64,000 nt of DNA, taken from positions 186,001-250,000 of the forward strand of contig JAFLCC010000002.1 of the NCBI GenBank assembly GCA_017302835.1. The letters run 5' to 3'. Under the pieces are notes generated by a model that was given only the letters and a program-made list of their open reading frames with translations, ran no database searches and was not told where the DNA came from. Positions 1-8,742 of the stretch are shown piece after piece. The DNA comes from Deltaproteobacteria bacterium (GTDB lineage Bacteria > Bdellovibrionota > Bdellovibrionia > Bdellovibrionales > Bdellovibrionaceae). The number at the start of each line of letters is the position of its first letter. Position 1 is the stretch's first letter. The translations under genes and the position numbers were made by a program.

Positions 1-431
1 GTTTTGCTTAGGTCATAGACGTTTCCAATTTGAATCAAATTGTTTTTCGTTTTGACAATGACTTTAGAGCTTATAGATTTGGGAAATACAAATCTGAAGT
101 TATCTCTTCTTTGAATTTGAAAAACATCAATGTCTAAATTTAGATAAATTGCGAACTTATCTTTAACAAATGATGTTTTGAAGAGGTATAAGTCCTTTTT
201 TTTATGGATAAATTGACAAACGACTTCAGTTCCGGACAGAATTTCTTTTTCAGCTTCATTGAATTTAAAATACAGCCTATTTGAATTTGTGATCTGAGAA
301 GGCGTTATTGGAAAAAAATCTGAATCAGTTTTACAAATGATATCTTCAGGATATTTAACTAAGTCAGAGAAAACAGCGTTTCTTTCTGAAGTGGATATTT
401 TTTTAAATTGATTATTTCCCTTTAAATCCAT
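1..431 (-). CDS. PilZ-domain protein, YcgR-like (3' end outside window)
   Basis: Reading from ATG at 431 toward base 1 gives an open frame of about 143 codons with no stop, so the C-terminus lies outside the window. After an N-terminal region resembling the YcgR-type flanking domain comes RRDNFRF (about residues 117-123), matching the RxxxR cyclic-di-GMP-binding signature that opens PilZ domains. The last visible residues, YDLSK, are where the second PilZ motif (D/NxSxxG) should begin, so that motif is cut. PilZ proteins bind c-di-GMP and adjust motility or exopolysaccharide. It lies 16 bases downstream of the 97-aa gene on the same strand, so the two are probably cotranscribed. Family call is fairly firm; the target is unknown. 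Confidence 0.72.
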   Translation of the reverse strand, partial: MDLKGNNQFKKISTSERNAVFSDLVKYPEDIICKTDSDFFPITPSQITNSNRLYFKFNEAEKEILSGTEVVCQFIHKKKDLYLFKTSFVKDKFAIYLNLDIDVFQIQRRDNFRFVFPKSISSKVIVKTKNNLIQIGNVYDLSK

Positions 432-447
432 AATACTGATATTTGCA

Positions 448-741
448 TTAAGCAGCTTTAGCCGTTGGACTAACGATTCCTTTGCTGGCCAGGGCTTGAC
501 AGCAACTCGCCCAAAAAGTTTCTTTTAGTTTCAGCTCATTGGAAGTAAATTTTAATTTGGGAAAATCATTTTTATCTAAACAGTCAATAAACGTTTCTTT
601 TGAACAATTTCGAAGAATTTTTATCAACATATTGAAGTGAACATCTGTAAAGTTTTTCGAGTCGACCATGATTTGCTTTAGGCCCTTCTCGGGTGTTTGG
701 GATAGAAAAGTGTGAATTTCATTTGAATCGTATTGAGACAT
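448..741 (-). CDS. conserved-looking small protein, unknown function
   Basis: 97 residues, no signal peptide or membrane segment, predicted mostly helical. I recognise no family. A good Shine-Dalgarno sequence (GGAGGT) sits six bases before the ATG, which supports a real gene. It precedes the partial PilZ gene with only 16 bases between them, so it may act with that c-di-GMP effector, but this is inference from position alone. Confidence 0.6.
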   Translation of the reverse strand: MSQYDSNEIHTFLSQTPEKGLKQIMVDSKNFTDVHFNMLIKILRNCSKETFIDCLDKNDFPKLKFTSNELKLKETFWASCCQALASKGIVSPTAKAA

Positions 742-813
742 GTGACCTCCATTGTTGGTTCTCTATCGGAATTTAGAAATAAATATTTAAAAATAAATTT
801 AATAATTTGGCTG

Positions 814-848
814 AAAAAAAAAGCGACGGATTTTATCCATCGCTTTTT
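814..848 (-). terminator. rho-independent terminator of the HPF gene
   Basis: Arms 819-830 and 836-847 pair over 12 positions with one mismatch and a five-base loop (831-835). On the minus strand the hairpin is followed by a T run (complement of 814-822). It lies just past the stop of the minus-strand HPF gene and so isolates it from the 97-aa/PilZ pair. Confidence 0.8.
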
Positions 849-882
849 GGTGCTAGATTCGAGCCTCCCTAACTTATTGTTT

Positions 883-1239
883 TCAATAAGTTAAAGCATG
901 TTCTCCTCTTCTTTTGAAACGACGATGATCGTTTTTTTTGGTTGAACACTTAGATAATGAGGCACTCACAGCTTTTGTTGCATTTTTAATGGCTAGGTAT
1001 AAATCTTCCTCCTGTTTTAGATATTTTTGGTAATTTTTGTTAAATTCTGTTTTAAGTATAATTTCACAGCTAAAAAGTGGGTGCCGGTACTCAGTTCTGG
1101 CCCGAATAATATTCAAATAGACATCAACATCAGGACTTTCGACATGGAATTTATTAAAAATATCGTCTAGGCTATCGAGTAAAAAATCATTAACGGCCTC
1201 AGACTTACTCATATTGTTGAAGTGAACATTGATTCTCAT
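883..1239 (-). CDS. hpf: short ribosome hibernation promoting factor (HPF/YfiA family)
   Basis: 118 residues, the length of short HPF/YfiA proteins, with the family's beta-alpha-beta-beta-beta-alpha pattern: an N-terminal strand (MRINVHFNNM), a helix, paired strands around residues 38-70, a second helix (YLAIKNATKAV), and a basic C-terminal tail (KKNDHRRFKRRGEH). It lacks the C-terminal dimerisation domain of long HPF. Such proteins bind the 30S decoding centre and hold ribosomes inactive. ATG is preceded by AGGAGGT at ideal spacing. It is monocistronic, with its own terminator, and divergent from the LysR gene. A second HPF-like gene lies at 55777. Confidence 0.8.
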   Translation of the reverse strand: MRINVHFNNMSKSEAVNDFLLDSLDDIFNKFHVESPDVDVYLNIIRARTEYRHPLFSCEIILKTEFNKNYQKYLKQEEDLYLAIKNATKAVSASLSKCSTKKNDHRRFKRRGEHALTY

Positions 1240-1369
1240 AAACTACCTCCTATGTTTAGCATCATTATGGAACAACAATATTCATAAATAAAATATATAA
1301 TATAAATACAATACATTTAAAATATTTATATGTTTACTTTGGAGATTATTTTGTTACATTTAACTTGAA

Positions 1370-2230
1370 GTGTTGAACTATAATCATCTGTATTATTTTT
1401 ATGAAGTGGCAAAGTTTGGAAGTATTTCCCATGCGGCTAAATATTTAAACCTTTCTCAACCCTCACTTAGTATTCAAATTAAGACTTTAGAAGGGAATTT
1501 AGGGTTCAAGCTAATTGAAAAAAAAGGACGAAATATAGCTTTAACTGAAAAAGGTCAAAAAGTCTTTTCTCAGTTTTCACGAGCCTTTCAATCCACACAA
1601 GATATGTTTTCTCGTATTGACAATAAAGACTTGAACAAATCACTCAAGATTGGAATCAACTTTGAGGTAGAGCCGGCCTTCGTCCTAGAAGTTTCTCAAA
1701 AGGTCCTTAAGAAAGTAAGTCATTTAGATAAAGTTAATTTGTCTTTAATAAAAGAAGAGCATTTGTTAGATAGGGATCCCTTCCTTGAGTTGGACATGTA
1801 CATAACGAATAGAAAAAGCACAGAAAGCAAGGTGTTTTTTCTTTTTAAAGCAATAAATATTCCCATCAATTTGTTTCAATCTAGAGTCCATAAAGTCAGT
1901 GAGGGAAATCTAATTTTGCCGGGAAAAGATCTGGTTTTAAGAGATGAAACGGAATTTTTTTTAGCGCAAAACACGATTGAACATTTGACTCCAGTGATTG
2001 AAACTGATTTTGTTTCATCCATAGTTAGATCGGTAATAGATGGATATGGAGTCTCGTATTTGCCCATTTCTTATATGCTCGAGCCAATGCAAGAGGGACT
2101 CGTTATGAAAAGTGGTCCCAAAAAAGGCTATTGGCAACACTCACTTTTTGTTTACTGGAAAAAACAAGATTTTTTGGCTGATTGGATATTTCATTTTTAT
2201 AAAATATTAAGTCACAGTATCAAGGGTTAG
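1370..2230 (+). CDS. LysR-type transcriptional regulator, NhaR-like
   Basis: 286 residues. Residues 1-60 form the LysR winged HTH (HAAKYLNLSQPSLSIQIKTLE), and the opening LNYNHLYYFYEVAKFGSIS matches the NhaR subgroup. Residues 90-280 would be the periplasmic-binding-protein-like effector domain. The start is uncertain: GTG at 1370 (given here) or TTG at 1373, which is better spaced from TTGAAG. NhaR responds to sodium in enterobacteria, but no nhaA antiporter is in view, so the regulated gene is unknown. It may control the divergent hpf across the 130-base shared upstream region. Confidence 0.85.
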   Translation: MLNYNHLYYFYEVAKFGSISHAAKYLNLSQPSLSIQIKTLEGNLGFKLIEKKGRNIALTEKGQKVFSQFSRAFQSTQDMFSRIDNKDLNKSLKIGINFEVEPAFVLEVSQKVLKKVSHLDKVNLSLIKEEHLLDRDPFLELDMYITNRKSTESKVFFLFKAINIPINLFQSRVHKVSEGNLILPGKDLVLRDETEFFLAQNTIEHLTPVIETDFVSSIVRSVIDGYGVSYLPISYMLEPMQEGLVMKSGPKKGYWQHSLFVYWKKQDFLADWIFHFYKILSHSIKG

Positions 2231-2251
2231 GATTTTATATTTAATATAAAG

Positions 2252-2683
2252 TTATTCACAAAAGTTTTTAAGTATTAAAAGAGCTTCCCGCGCTTCCTTA
2301 GATGGTTCTCTCACTTTTCTTGTATGATCCATATCCTCAAATTCGATTTGATGTGCTGTTTGTTGGCATTTTAACTTAGTAATTTTATCTTTTGTCAGAA
2401 TAAAAACAGGCTCCATCGAAAGGAAAAACATATAGATACGATCTGTTTCTATAGGGGTTTTGGTATTGCCTTTATTCTCAGAATCTTTGATAGCAAGGGA
2501 TACAATTTTTTCAAATTTTTGTAACAGTATAATTTTATTTTCTAAGTTTTTCTCTTGAGAAAGCGATTGATTTAATTTCTTTGATTCAATATATAAATCA
2601 CTAAGGCTTTGTGACTTGGACCAGGCAAACAATGAAAAAAATAAAATAAATTTAACTACGGATTTGGATAATTTATAAAGCAT
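2252..2683 (-). CDS. secreted protein of unknown function
   Basis: 143 residues with a cleavable-type signal peptide (hydrophobic stretch about residues 10-22, then WSKS). The rest is helical and charged, with one Cys pair candidate (K-L-K-C and the terminal N-F-C-E). AAGGAGAG precedes the ATG. It overlaps the 3' end of the upstream 441-aa secreted protein gene by 28 bases, so the two are translationally coupled. No family recognised; probably a periplasmic partner of the upstream protein. Confidence 0.6.
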   Translation of the reverse strand: MLYKLSKSVVKFILFFSLFAWSKSQSLSDLYIESKKLNQSLSQEKNLENKIILLQKFEKIVSLAIKDSENKGNTKTPIETDRIYMFFLSMEPVFILTKDKITKLKCQQTAHQIEFEDMDHTRKVREPSKEAREALLILKNFCE

Positions 2684-3981
2684 AAACTCTCTCCTTCCTG
2701 TTGTTCGGATGAACCAACTTGTCGTTGAAAATTCGCTTGTATTCTAGGATATAAGTCATTTTTTTTGTTAGCAACTTCCTTGATATAGGCGCTTGTTTGT
2801 AGTGCCGAGTTTATGGTCCTAGCATTCGAGTTTGGCGTTAGTCGAGACAACTTTAATTTTACAAATTTAATTCCTTCTCTACCGTAAGCTGCAGTGGTTG
2901 CACTTTTGATCGCTTCAGCCCAGTCGGCAGAATCATAAGTAAAAGAATTAAACTTCTTTAATTGTGGAATTATATAATTATCTCTTAATGTTAAGTAGTA
3001 ACCAATCGAATATATTAGACTTCGTGCGAGGCCATCACCTGGGCTAACCCAAGCGCAGACATCATTGGTATAGATTTTTGAAGGTGGTTTGTCTAATACA
3101 TTTTTAAACCCATTGCAATGTTTTGATTCACTTTCGGAGAGCTTTGCTAAAATAGCTTTTCCACTTTTTGATTCGGATAATTCTCTTATTGCAGGACTAG
3201 TAAGCTGTCCGATAGAAATGCCTTTTGCTGGATCCGCAAGCGTATAGTTAAAAGCACTTTCATTGGTTAATTTTTCAAAAATAAGTTTTGAGTCCAAGGG
3301 GCCAAAATCAGTTGTTTTACTTTCAGAAAAACATTGAATTGCTGAATTAACGGAAAAAGAAATATAGTCAACCATGGAATCGTCGATACATTCTTTAATG
3401 CTATTGTCGGGGATTTTTTTATTCAGTCGCTTTTTCTCAGGAGAGGATTTATCAATAGCAGTATTGCAATAAACACTATTTCCTCCAGTTTCATTTTTCA
3501 TTGCCTCTGAAATGCAAATCGTATTTATAATTGAACTTTTTGAACTATTTTTTGGTATTATTTGGGTGTTTTCTTGGATTGAATTTCTTTGCTGCTTTTC
3601 GTATCGAAGGTGCTCCCAATAATAGGTAAGTGTTTCCCAAAGTGCCAATTGAGGAAAGATAGTAGACATCAATTTAAAAGTCGTGTTGATGGCTTTTTTT
3701 AAAGGGGGTCTTGCTATACCATTACAATTCTGAGGTACGTCATTTTCCTCATTGCTCAATCTTTTGTTTTCTTCCTCTTTCTCTTTTTTAAATTCTAGGT
3801 AGGCTCTTTTTAGATCGGAATTAGTGTCTTGAGTGAAAGATGTGATCCATTTAGTACCTTTCGCATCTTTGCCATTAATGCATTTTAAGGTATTGGCCTG
3901 CGCTGATTGTGCGGAGCTATATGATACTGAAAGCGCAATAATTAAATTTAATAAGAAAAAGATGGATCTGCACTTTTGCAT
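2656..3981 (-). CDS. secreted protein with possible lytic-transglycosylase-like motif
   Basis: 441 residues, signal peptide ending near residue 28 (SAQA). Around residue 240 the sequence NESAFNYTLADPAKGISIGQ resembles the SLT lytic-transglycosylase signature, in which a catalytic Glu in an ES-type helix start is followed by a loop ending in G-x-x-Q(L). That would make it a peptidoglycan hydrolase, plausible for a predator, but the remainder, including eight or more Cys, is not one I can place. The similarity is local and could be coincidental. It leads the two-gene minus-strand operon with the 143-aa secreted protein. Confidence 0.6.
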   Translation of the reverse strand: MQKCRSIFFLLNLIIALSVSYSSAQSAQANTLKCINGKDAKGTKWITSFTQDTNSDLKRAYLEFKKEKEEENKRLSNEENDVPQNCNGIARPPLKKAINTTFKLMSTIFPQLALWETLTYYWEHLRYEKQQRNSIQENTQIIPKNSSKSSIINTICISEAMKNETGGNSVYCNTAIDKSSPEKKRLNKKIPDNSIKECIDDSMVDYISFSVNSAIQCFSESKTTDFGPLDSKLIFEKLTNESAFNYTLADPAKGISIGQLTSPAIRELSESKSGKAILAKLSESESKHCNGFKNVLDKPPSKIYTNDVCAWVSPGDGLARSLIYSIGYYLTLRDNYIIPQLKKFNSFTYDSADWAEAIKSATTAAYGREGIKFVKLKLSRLTPNSNARTINSALQTSAYIKEVANKKNDLYPRIQANFQRQVGSSEQQEGESLCFINYPNP

Positions 3982-4127
3982 GTGAATCTTTTCGGTTTTT
4001 ATTACAATAACTAAATGAAATTAAGGGACTATTTTAATAATGAAGTCAATTTACACCGGATTTTTCAATGAGGACGAATTCATGTAAGTCTCAACCAAAA
4101 GTCTGGTCAATTTCTGTCAGATAAGTT

Positions 4128-5981
4128 ATGGTTCTGCCTATGAATCTGTTGCAATTGCAAAAAGCAAATAAAAGTTTTGGGACCAAAGTTCTTTTTCAAG
4201 AGGCCAGTTTTTCTGTCAATGAGGGCGAACATATGGGGGTGATTGGGCCAAATGGTGCTGGAAAGTCAACCTTGTTTAAGGTCCTAGTTGGTGAGCAACT
4301 TTTAGATAGTGGGCAGCTGATAAAGTCTCAACAGTTGAGAATCGGGTATTTAGAGCAGGAATCGGAGTGGAATTTATCGCAAACGACGGAAGAATTTTTG
4401 AATGAAAATTGTAGTAAGAAAATATGGGAACTCAAGATTATTGGAGAAAGTTTAGGGTTAACAGAGACGCATTTTAAAACGCCTTTACATCAGTTAAGTG
4501 GTGGTTATCGGATGCGAATGAAACTGGTCTACTTGATTGGACTTGAGCCTAATCTGATGTTGTTGGATGAGCCAACAAATTTTTTAGATTTAGAAAGCAT
4601 CTTGGCTTTAGAAAATTTTTTGCAAAATTATGAAGGTGCTTTTTTATTGATATCGCACGATCGAGAGTTTTTAAGAAGAACCACAGAGTCAACTCTTGAG
4701 GTGGAGGCAGGAGATATTACTAAATTCCCTGGCCAAATTGATGATTATTTTGAACAAAAAAATCAATTAAGAATTATTTTGGAAGCGCAGATTTCAAATC
4801 AAGAAGCTAAAAGAAAAAGTATTCAAGATTTTGTCGATCGATTTGGGGCAAAGGCTACAAAAGCCAAACAGGCCCAAAGCCGATTAAAACAACTTGAAAA
4901 AATGGAACAAATCGAAATCAAAGATCTCTCTGTTAAAGCTAAGATAGCCATACCTGTTCCTATTCATACAGGCAAAGAGTCGTTGTATTTAGAAAATGCT
5001 GATTTGGGCTATCAAAATAATGCGATTCTTAAAAATGTCACGTTGAGGTTGAATCGAGGAACTCATTTAGGAATAGTTGGTGTTAATGGCGCTGGAAAAT
5101 CCACCTTATTAAGGTCCTTGTCTGGAGTACTACCATTAATTAAGGGAACATTGACCTTGGGTTACCAAGTAAATTTAGGATATTTCTCGCAACATTCTGC
5201 AGATCAGTTAGATGAAAATGATAGAATCATTGATGCATTAGAAAAAGCAGCTCATCCTGATTTAAAAAATCAGGAAATTTTAAATTTGGCTGGATCCTTA
5301 TTATTTTCAGGTGATGCTGTTTACAAAAAGATTAAAGTTTTATCCGGTGGCGAAAAATCAAGAGTCGCCCTGGGACAGATTTTATTAAAACGTTGTCCCT
5401 TTTTATTGTTGGATGAGCCCACAAATCATTTGGATTTTGAAACCGTGGAGGCCTTAACGGAAGCCTTGAGAGAGTTTGAGGGTACACTTGTTGTTGTCAG
5501 TCATGATCGGTCTTTTATTCGTAGAGTGTCAAGTCAGATTCTAGAAATAAAAGACGGAGGAGTGGATATTTACCCAGGAACCTATGATGAATATATTTGG
5601 AGCGTTCAAAGGCGTCAAAAAAATTCTATTTCAGATAAATCTAAATCTGAAATAAAAAATCATTTAGAGCAGGATGAACAAGTTAAAGTTTCTATTCCTA
5701 AAATTAATTTTAAAGAAGAAATAAGAAAACAAAATGTCAAAAACAGGGAATTTCAAAATCAATTATTAAAGATAGAAAAACAGTTAAAATTAGTAGAAGA
5801 ATTAAGACTGAAAAAAACAGAAGAATTAATCTCAGCAAATGGCCATAAAGCGATGGAATTGGTGAAAGAGCTTAAAGAACATTCAGACGAAATTATTCGT
5901 ATCGAAAATGATTGGGTTTCGGTGATGGAAAACTTAGATAGAGGATTAAAAAAGGTTGAAGATTGGACTAAGCAAAAATGA
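4128..5981 (+). CDS. ABC-F family ATPase (Uup/EttA type)
   Basis: 617 residues with two ABC domains and no membrane segments. Domain 1 has Walker A GPNGAGKST, signature LSGGY and Walker B LMLLDEPTN; domain 2 has GVNGAGKST, LSGGE and LLLDEPTNHLD. The linker between them (about residues 210-285) is charged and helical as in ABC-F proteins. The C-terminus (about 530-617) is a coiled coil like that of Uup. ABC-F proteins act on ribosomes (translation factors or antibiotic protection) or on DNA (Uup). No Shine-Dalgarno is evident; ATG at 4140 (MNLLQLQ) is an equally good start. It is coupled to sfsA by an ATGA overlap. Confidence 0.93.
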   Translation: MVLPMNLLQLQKANKSFGTKVLFQEASFSVNEGEHMGVIGPNGAGKSTLFKVLVGEQLLDSGQLIKSQQLRIGYLEQESEWNLSQTTEEFLNENCSKKIWELKIIGESLGLTETHFKTPLHQLSGGYRMRMKLVYLIGLEPNLMLLDEPTNFLDLESILALENFLQNYEGAFLLISHDREFLRRTTESTLEVEAGDITKFPGQIDDYFEQKNQLRIILEAQISNQEAKRKSIQDFVDRFGAKATKAKQAQSRLKQLEKMEQIEIKDLSVKAKIAIPVPIHTGKESLYLENADLGYQNNAILKNVTLRLNRGTHLGIVGVNGAGKSTLLRSLSGVLPLIKGTLTLGYQVNLGYFSQHSADQLDENDRIIDALEKAAHPDLKNQEILNLAGSLLFSGDAVYKKIKVLSGGEKSRVALGQILLKRCPFLLLDEPTNHLDFETVEALTEALREFEGTLVVVSHDRSFIRRVSSQILEIKDGGVDIYPGTYDEYIWSVQRRQKNSISDKSKSEIKNHLEQDEQVKVSIPKINFKEEIRKQNVKNREFQNQLLKIEKQLKLVEELRLKKTEELISANGHKAMELVKELKEHSDEIIRIENDWVSVMENLDRGLKKVEDWTKQK

Positions 5982-6685
5982 GGATAAGGTACGTACAACA
6001 ATTAGAAACAGGTATTCTATTAAAAAGGTATAAAAGGTTTTTTGCCGATATACAGTTTCAGGATAAACAAATTACGGCTCACGTTCCCAATACAGGAAGC
6101 CTTAAATCTTGCTTATTTGAAGGTCAGAAATGCTATTTTTCACATTCTTCTAATCCTGAAAGAAAATTAAAATACACTTTGGAAAGTTTAGAGACACCCA
6201 CAGGATTAGTAGGTGTTAATACACAGATGCCTAATCAGCTAGTTAAAAAGGCTTTGGAAAATAAATTTTTAAAACAGTGGAAAAATTTTGATATAATAAA
6301 GCCAGAATTTAAAATTAGTCCTGAAACGCGTATTGATTTTCGCGTTGAAGACTCCAATTCAAAAAAAGTTCATTATATCGAAGTCAAAAATGTGAGCCTC
6401 AAAGAAAAGGGAGTGGCTCTTTTTCCTGATGCTGTAACTGCCCGGGGGCAAAAACATTTAAATGAGTTAATGAAACTTCAAAAAGAGGGGAATACTTGTG
6501 AAATTATTTTTGTGATTCAGCGTGATGATGTGAAATCTTTTCAGGCAGCGAAAGAAATAGATTCTGATTATGCAAATCTGCTAAAACAAAGTCATGACTT
6601 AGGAGTTTTGATCACTCCGTTAGTTTGTCATTTGAATGATCAAGAGATTTTTTTAACGAATGAAATTCTACCGGTAGAATTTTAA
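5978..6685 (+). CDS. sfsA: SfsA family protein (putative sugar fermentation stimulation / nuclease fold)
   Basis: 235 residues, the usual SfsA length. Family hallmarks are visible: HVPNTGSLKSCL near residue 34, PTGLVGVNTQMPNQLV near 71, and the nuclease-like core with RIDFR, YIEVKNVSL and FPDAVTARGQKHL (about 112-157). E. coli SfsA was named for effects on maltose genes, and the fold resembles restriction-type nucleases; its role remains poorly defined. Start ATG overlaps the ABC-F stop by four bases. It converges on cpaF with five bases between the stop codons. Confidence 0.93.
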   Translation: MRIRYVQQLETGILLKRYKRFFADIQFQDKQITAHVPNTGSLKSCLFEGQKCYFSHSSNPERKLKYTLESLETPTGLVGVNTQMPNQLVKKALENKFLKQWKNFDIIKPEFKISPETRIDFRVEDSNSKKVHYIEVKNVSLKEKGVALFPDAVTARGQKHLNELMKLQKEGNTCEIIFVIQRDDVKSFQAAKEIDSDYANLLKQSHDLGVLITPLVCHLNDQEIFLTNEILPVEF

Positions 6686-6690
6686 TTTGA

Positions 6691-7797
6691 TCAGGCGGCT
6701 TTATTTGGAACAAATAGATCTTTATCAAAAAGTAAATTGTTATCAATGATTTCAGAATAGAAGGAGGGTCTTTGTCCTGTAGGTTCGAGCTGTCCTTCCA
6801 GTTTATCTCCTTTTCTTACCAGTCTTGGGATTTTAAATATGGGAACGACATTGTAACTGCCATCTGGATGGAAACCATGTACCTCGCTAATTTCTGTTAT
6901 TCTTCTTGATCCGTCACCAAGTCTGGATACTTGGATGATCATCTCAATGGCTGAAGAAACCTGGGAACGTAAGGCTTTTTCGCTGATCTTTGCTTCTCCA
7001 CTTTGTGCTAGAGCCTCCAATCGAATGATGGCATCTTCTGGAGTGTTAGCATGAACCGTTCCCATGCAGCCTTTATGGCCTGTATTCATCGCATTGATGA
7101 GCTCAATAGCCTCGCTAGAGCGAACCTCTCCTACAATAATTCTGTCTGGACGTAATCTTAACGAGGATTTCAACAAATCTTTCATTGAAACTTCAAACTT
7201 ACCTTGAGCATCGGCTTGTCGTGTTTCAAAAAAAACAACATGTTCATAAGTGATTTTTAACTCGTTTGAATCTTCGATGACAATAATTCTTTGACCAGGT
7301 GGTATATGGCTGCACAGTAAAGTAAGCAAAGTGGTTTTTCCCGAACCAGTTCCCCCACTGACAATTATATTTTTTCCAAGACGCATACAAATGACTAAAA
7401 AGAGAGCGGCTTTTTGTGATAAGGCCATTTTTACATAGTCGGCCCAACTGATTTTGGCTTGAGTAAATTTACGGATACTCACAATTGTTCCCTTTAAAGA
7501 ACAAGGGCGAATAACTGCGGCTATCCGGGATCCATTTTGCAATCTGGCATCTAATCTTGGATTTTCGTCATTGATTCTTCGACCAACACTTTGTGCTATT
7601 GAATTAACAGCTGCAAGCAAGACATCATCATTTGCAAATTTTGCTGGAGCTCTTTCTAATTTCCCTTTTTTTTCAATAAAAATTTCTTCTGGTCCATTAA
7701 TTAAAATTTCTGAAACCTGGGGGTCTTCCATGTAAGGCCAGATCACTGCCATATTTTGTTTAATCGCATCATCAAAAACATTGCTAATGGTGGACAT
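6691..7797 (-). CDS. cpaF: CpaF/TadA-type secretion or Flp-pilus ATPase
   Basis: 368 residues of the VirB11/CpaF family. The N-terminal part has INGPEEIFIEKKGKL and the R-x-G-D-like region NPRLDARLQNGSRI. Walker A is SGGTGSGKTTLL near residue 147, the Asp box lies around 175, Walker B is RPDRIIVGEVR near 220, and the His box is MGTVHANTPEDAI near 245. It is shorter at the N-terminus than typical CpaF (about 450 aa). Family members power Tad/Flp pilus assembly. No tadB/C, pilin or secretin genes are in view, so it is an orphan here, followed upstream by a secreted cupredoxin-like protein and a small protein on the same strand. Confidence 0.92.
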   Translation of the reverse strand: MSTISNVFDDAIKQNMAVIWPYMEDPQVSEILINGPEEIFIEKKGKLERAPAKFANDDVLLAAVNSIAQSVGRRINDENPRLDARLQNGSRIAAVIRPCSLKGTIVSIRKFTQAKISWADYVKMALSQKAALFLVICMRLGKNIIVSGGTGSGKTTLLTLLCSHIPPGQRIIVIEDSNELKITYEHVVFFETRQADAQGKFEVSMKDLLKSSLRLRPDRIIVGEVRSSEAIELINAMNTGHKGCMGTVHANTPEDAIIRLEALAQSGEAKISEKALRSQVSSAIEMIIQVSRLGDGSRRITEISEVHGFHPDGSYNVVPIFKIPRLVRKGDKLEGQLEPTGQRPSFYSEIIDNNLLFDKDLFVPNKAA

Positions 7798-7806
7798 CTA
7801 GTTTCC

Positions 7807-8313
7807 TTACTTAGAGTTTTCTGAGGCCAGCTTTCTGTCTTCAGGCACAATAATCACTTTCCCTTTCATTTCAGTTTCTGGACAATTAAAGGAAAATATT
7901 CCTTCTAATTTCGGATTTATTTGAAATGTTTTGGGCTTGCCAAAAAGAGTGTTGTGATATTCTGAAAAAGCCTCAAAGGAAAAGCTAATATTTTTATTTT
8001 TCTCACTAACGTTAACGATGTGGAATTTATAATTATTTCCTTTTTTTAGCTTAATCGTTTCGGGGACAAATCCCGTATCTGTATTCATAATCACGATCTC
8101 CTGAGTGGGACCAGTGGACTCAAAAACGGCTTCAAATAAGCTCATTTCCTTTTCTGATTTTAGAGCTGCAGGTGATCTTGATTCGTCCTTTACTTTTTCA
8201 AAATCAATTTGTCGTCGAGACAAATCAATTTCCCAAGCTTTGATATGAACCGATCCAAAAAAAACAAAAAAACTAATGAAGAGTCGAACGATCTTGATAC
8301 TCGCAGAATTCAC
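7807..8313 (-). CDS. secreted cupredoxin-like-fold protein
   Basis: 168 residues from GTG at 8313, chosen because GGAGG lies six bases before it; a TTG at 8319 is too close to that site. A signal peptide (hydrophobic residues about 9-25) is followed by a charged linker. The C-terminal 90 residues resemble a cupredoxin_1 domain: FVPETIKLKKGNNYKFHIVN, then FNCPETEMKGKVIIV. In copper-binding members a His sits where this protein has Glu between Cys and Met, and the first His is also not obvious, so copper binding is doubtful. It lies ten bases before cpaF and probably shares its transcript. Confidence 0.68.
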   Translation of the reverse strand: MNSASIKIVRLFISFFVFFGSVHIKAWEIDLSRRQIDFEKVKDESRSPAALKSEKEMSLFEAVFESTGPTQEIVIMNTDTGFVPETIKLKKGNNYKFHIVNVSEKNKNISFSFEAFSEYHNTLFGKPKTFQINPKLEGIFSFNCPETEMKGKVIIVPEDRKLASENSK

Positions 8314-8551
8314 GAGCAACCTCCATGGCTATATATTGCAGGTCCTTTTTATCCATTTTTCTCATCTCTGAAAGTATTCGTTCATAATCACTGGAACAGG
8401 AATTAATTTTTTTAAATGTTTGATATACAGTTTGAATATTATTTTCCATTTCATTAGATATTTGGCTCCAATCCATATTTAAAACGGGGTCAATAGCGCC
8501 AACTGTATAAAGAGCATCAAAAACTAATTGTAAGTTACCTTGTAAAAACAT
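8273..8551 (-). CDS. small cytoplasmic protein of unknown function
   Basis: 92 residues, helical and acidic, no signal peptide. A strong Shine-Dalgarno (GGAGGAA) sits just before the ATG. Its 3' end overlaps the start of the cupredoxin-like gene by about 40 bases, so it heads a three-gene set with that gene and cpaF. I recognise no family. Position suggests a role with the CpaF ATPase, but that is inference. Confidence 0.6.
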   Translation of the reverse strand: MFLQGNLQLVFDALYTVGAIDPVLNMDWSQISNEMENNIQTVYQTFKKINSCSSDYERILSEMRKMDKKDLQYIAMEVAREFCEYQDRSTLH

Positions 8552-8576
8552 ATTTCCTCCGAATTCCTAAGGGATT

Positions 8577-8597
8577 GTTTGAAAATCCTTTTCAAAC
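8577..8597. promoter_or_regulatory. perfect 9-bp inverted repeat upstream of the cpaF operon
   Basis: GTTTGAAAA and TTTTCAAAC form a perfect nine-base inverted repeat around a three-base centre, 26 bases upstream of the start of the 92-aa gene. It could be an operator for a dimeric regulator or a 5'-leader hairpin. No T run follows on the minus strand, so a terminator is less likely. Confidence 0.4.
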
Positions 8598-8742
8598 ACG
8601 TTCTTAATATGAAATTCGGCAGAATCAAAAATTTCTTGAGTCAAAATGAGATTATTTCTAAAAATAGGACCTAGAAGAAGATCCAAATGATTTTACGGTC
8701 CAACGAAGTAGATGACCTTGTGGGGACATTATCGAGTTAGTA

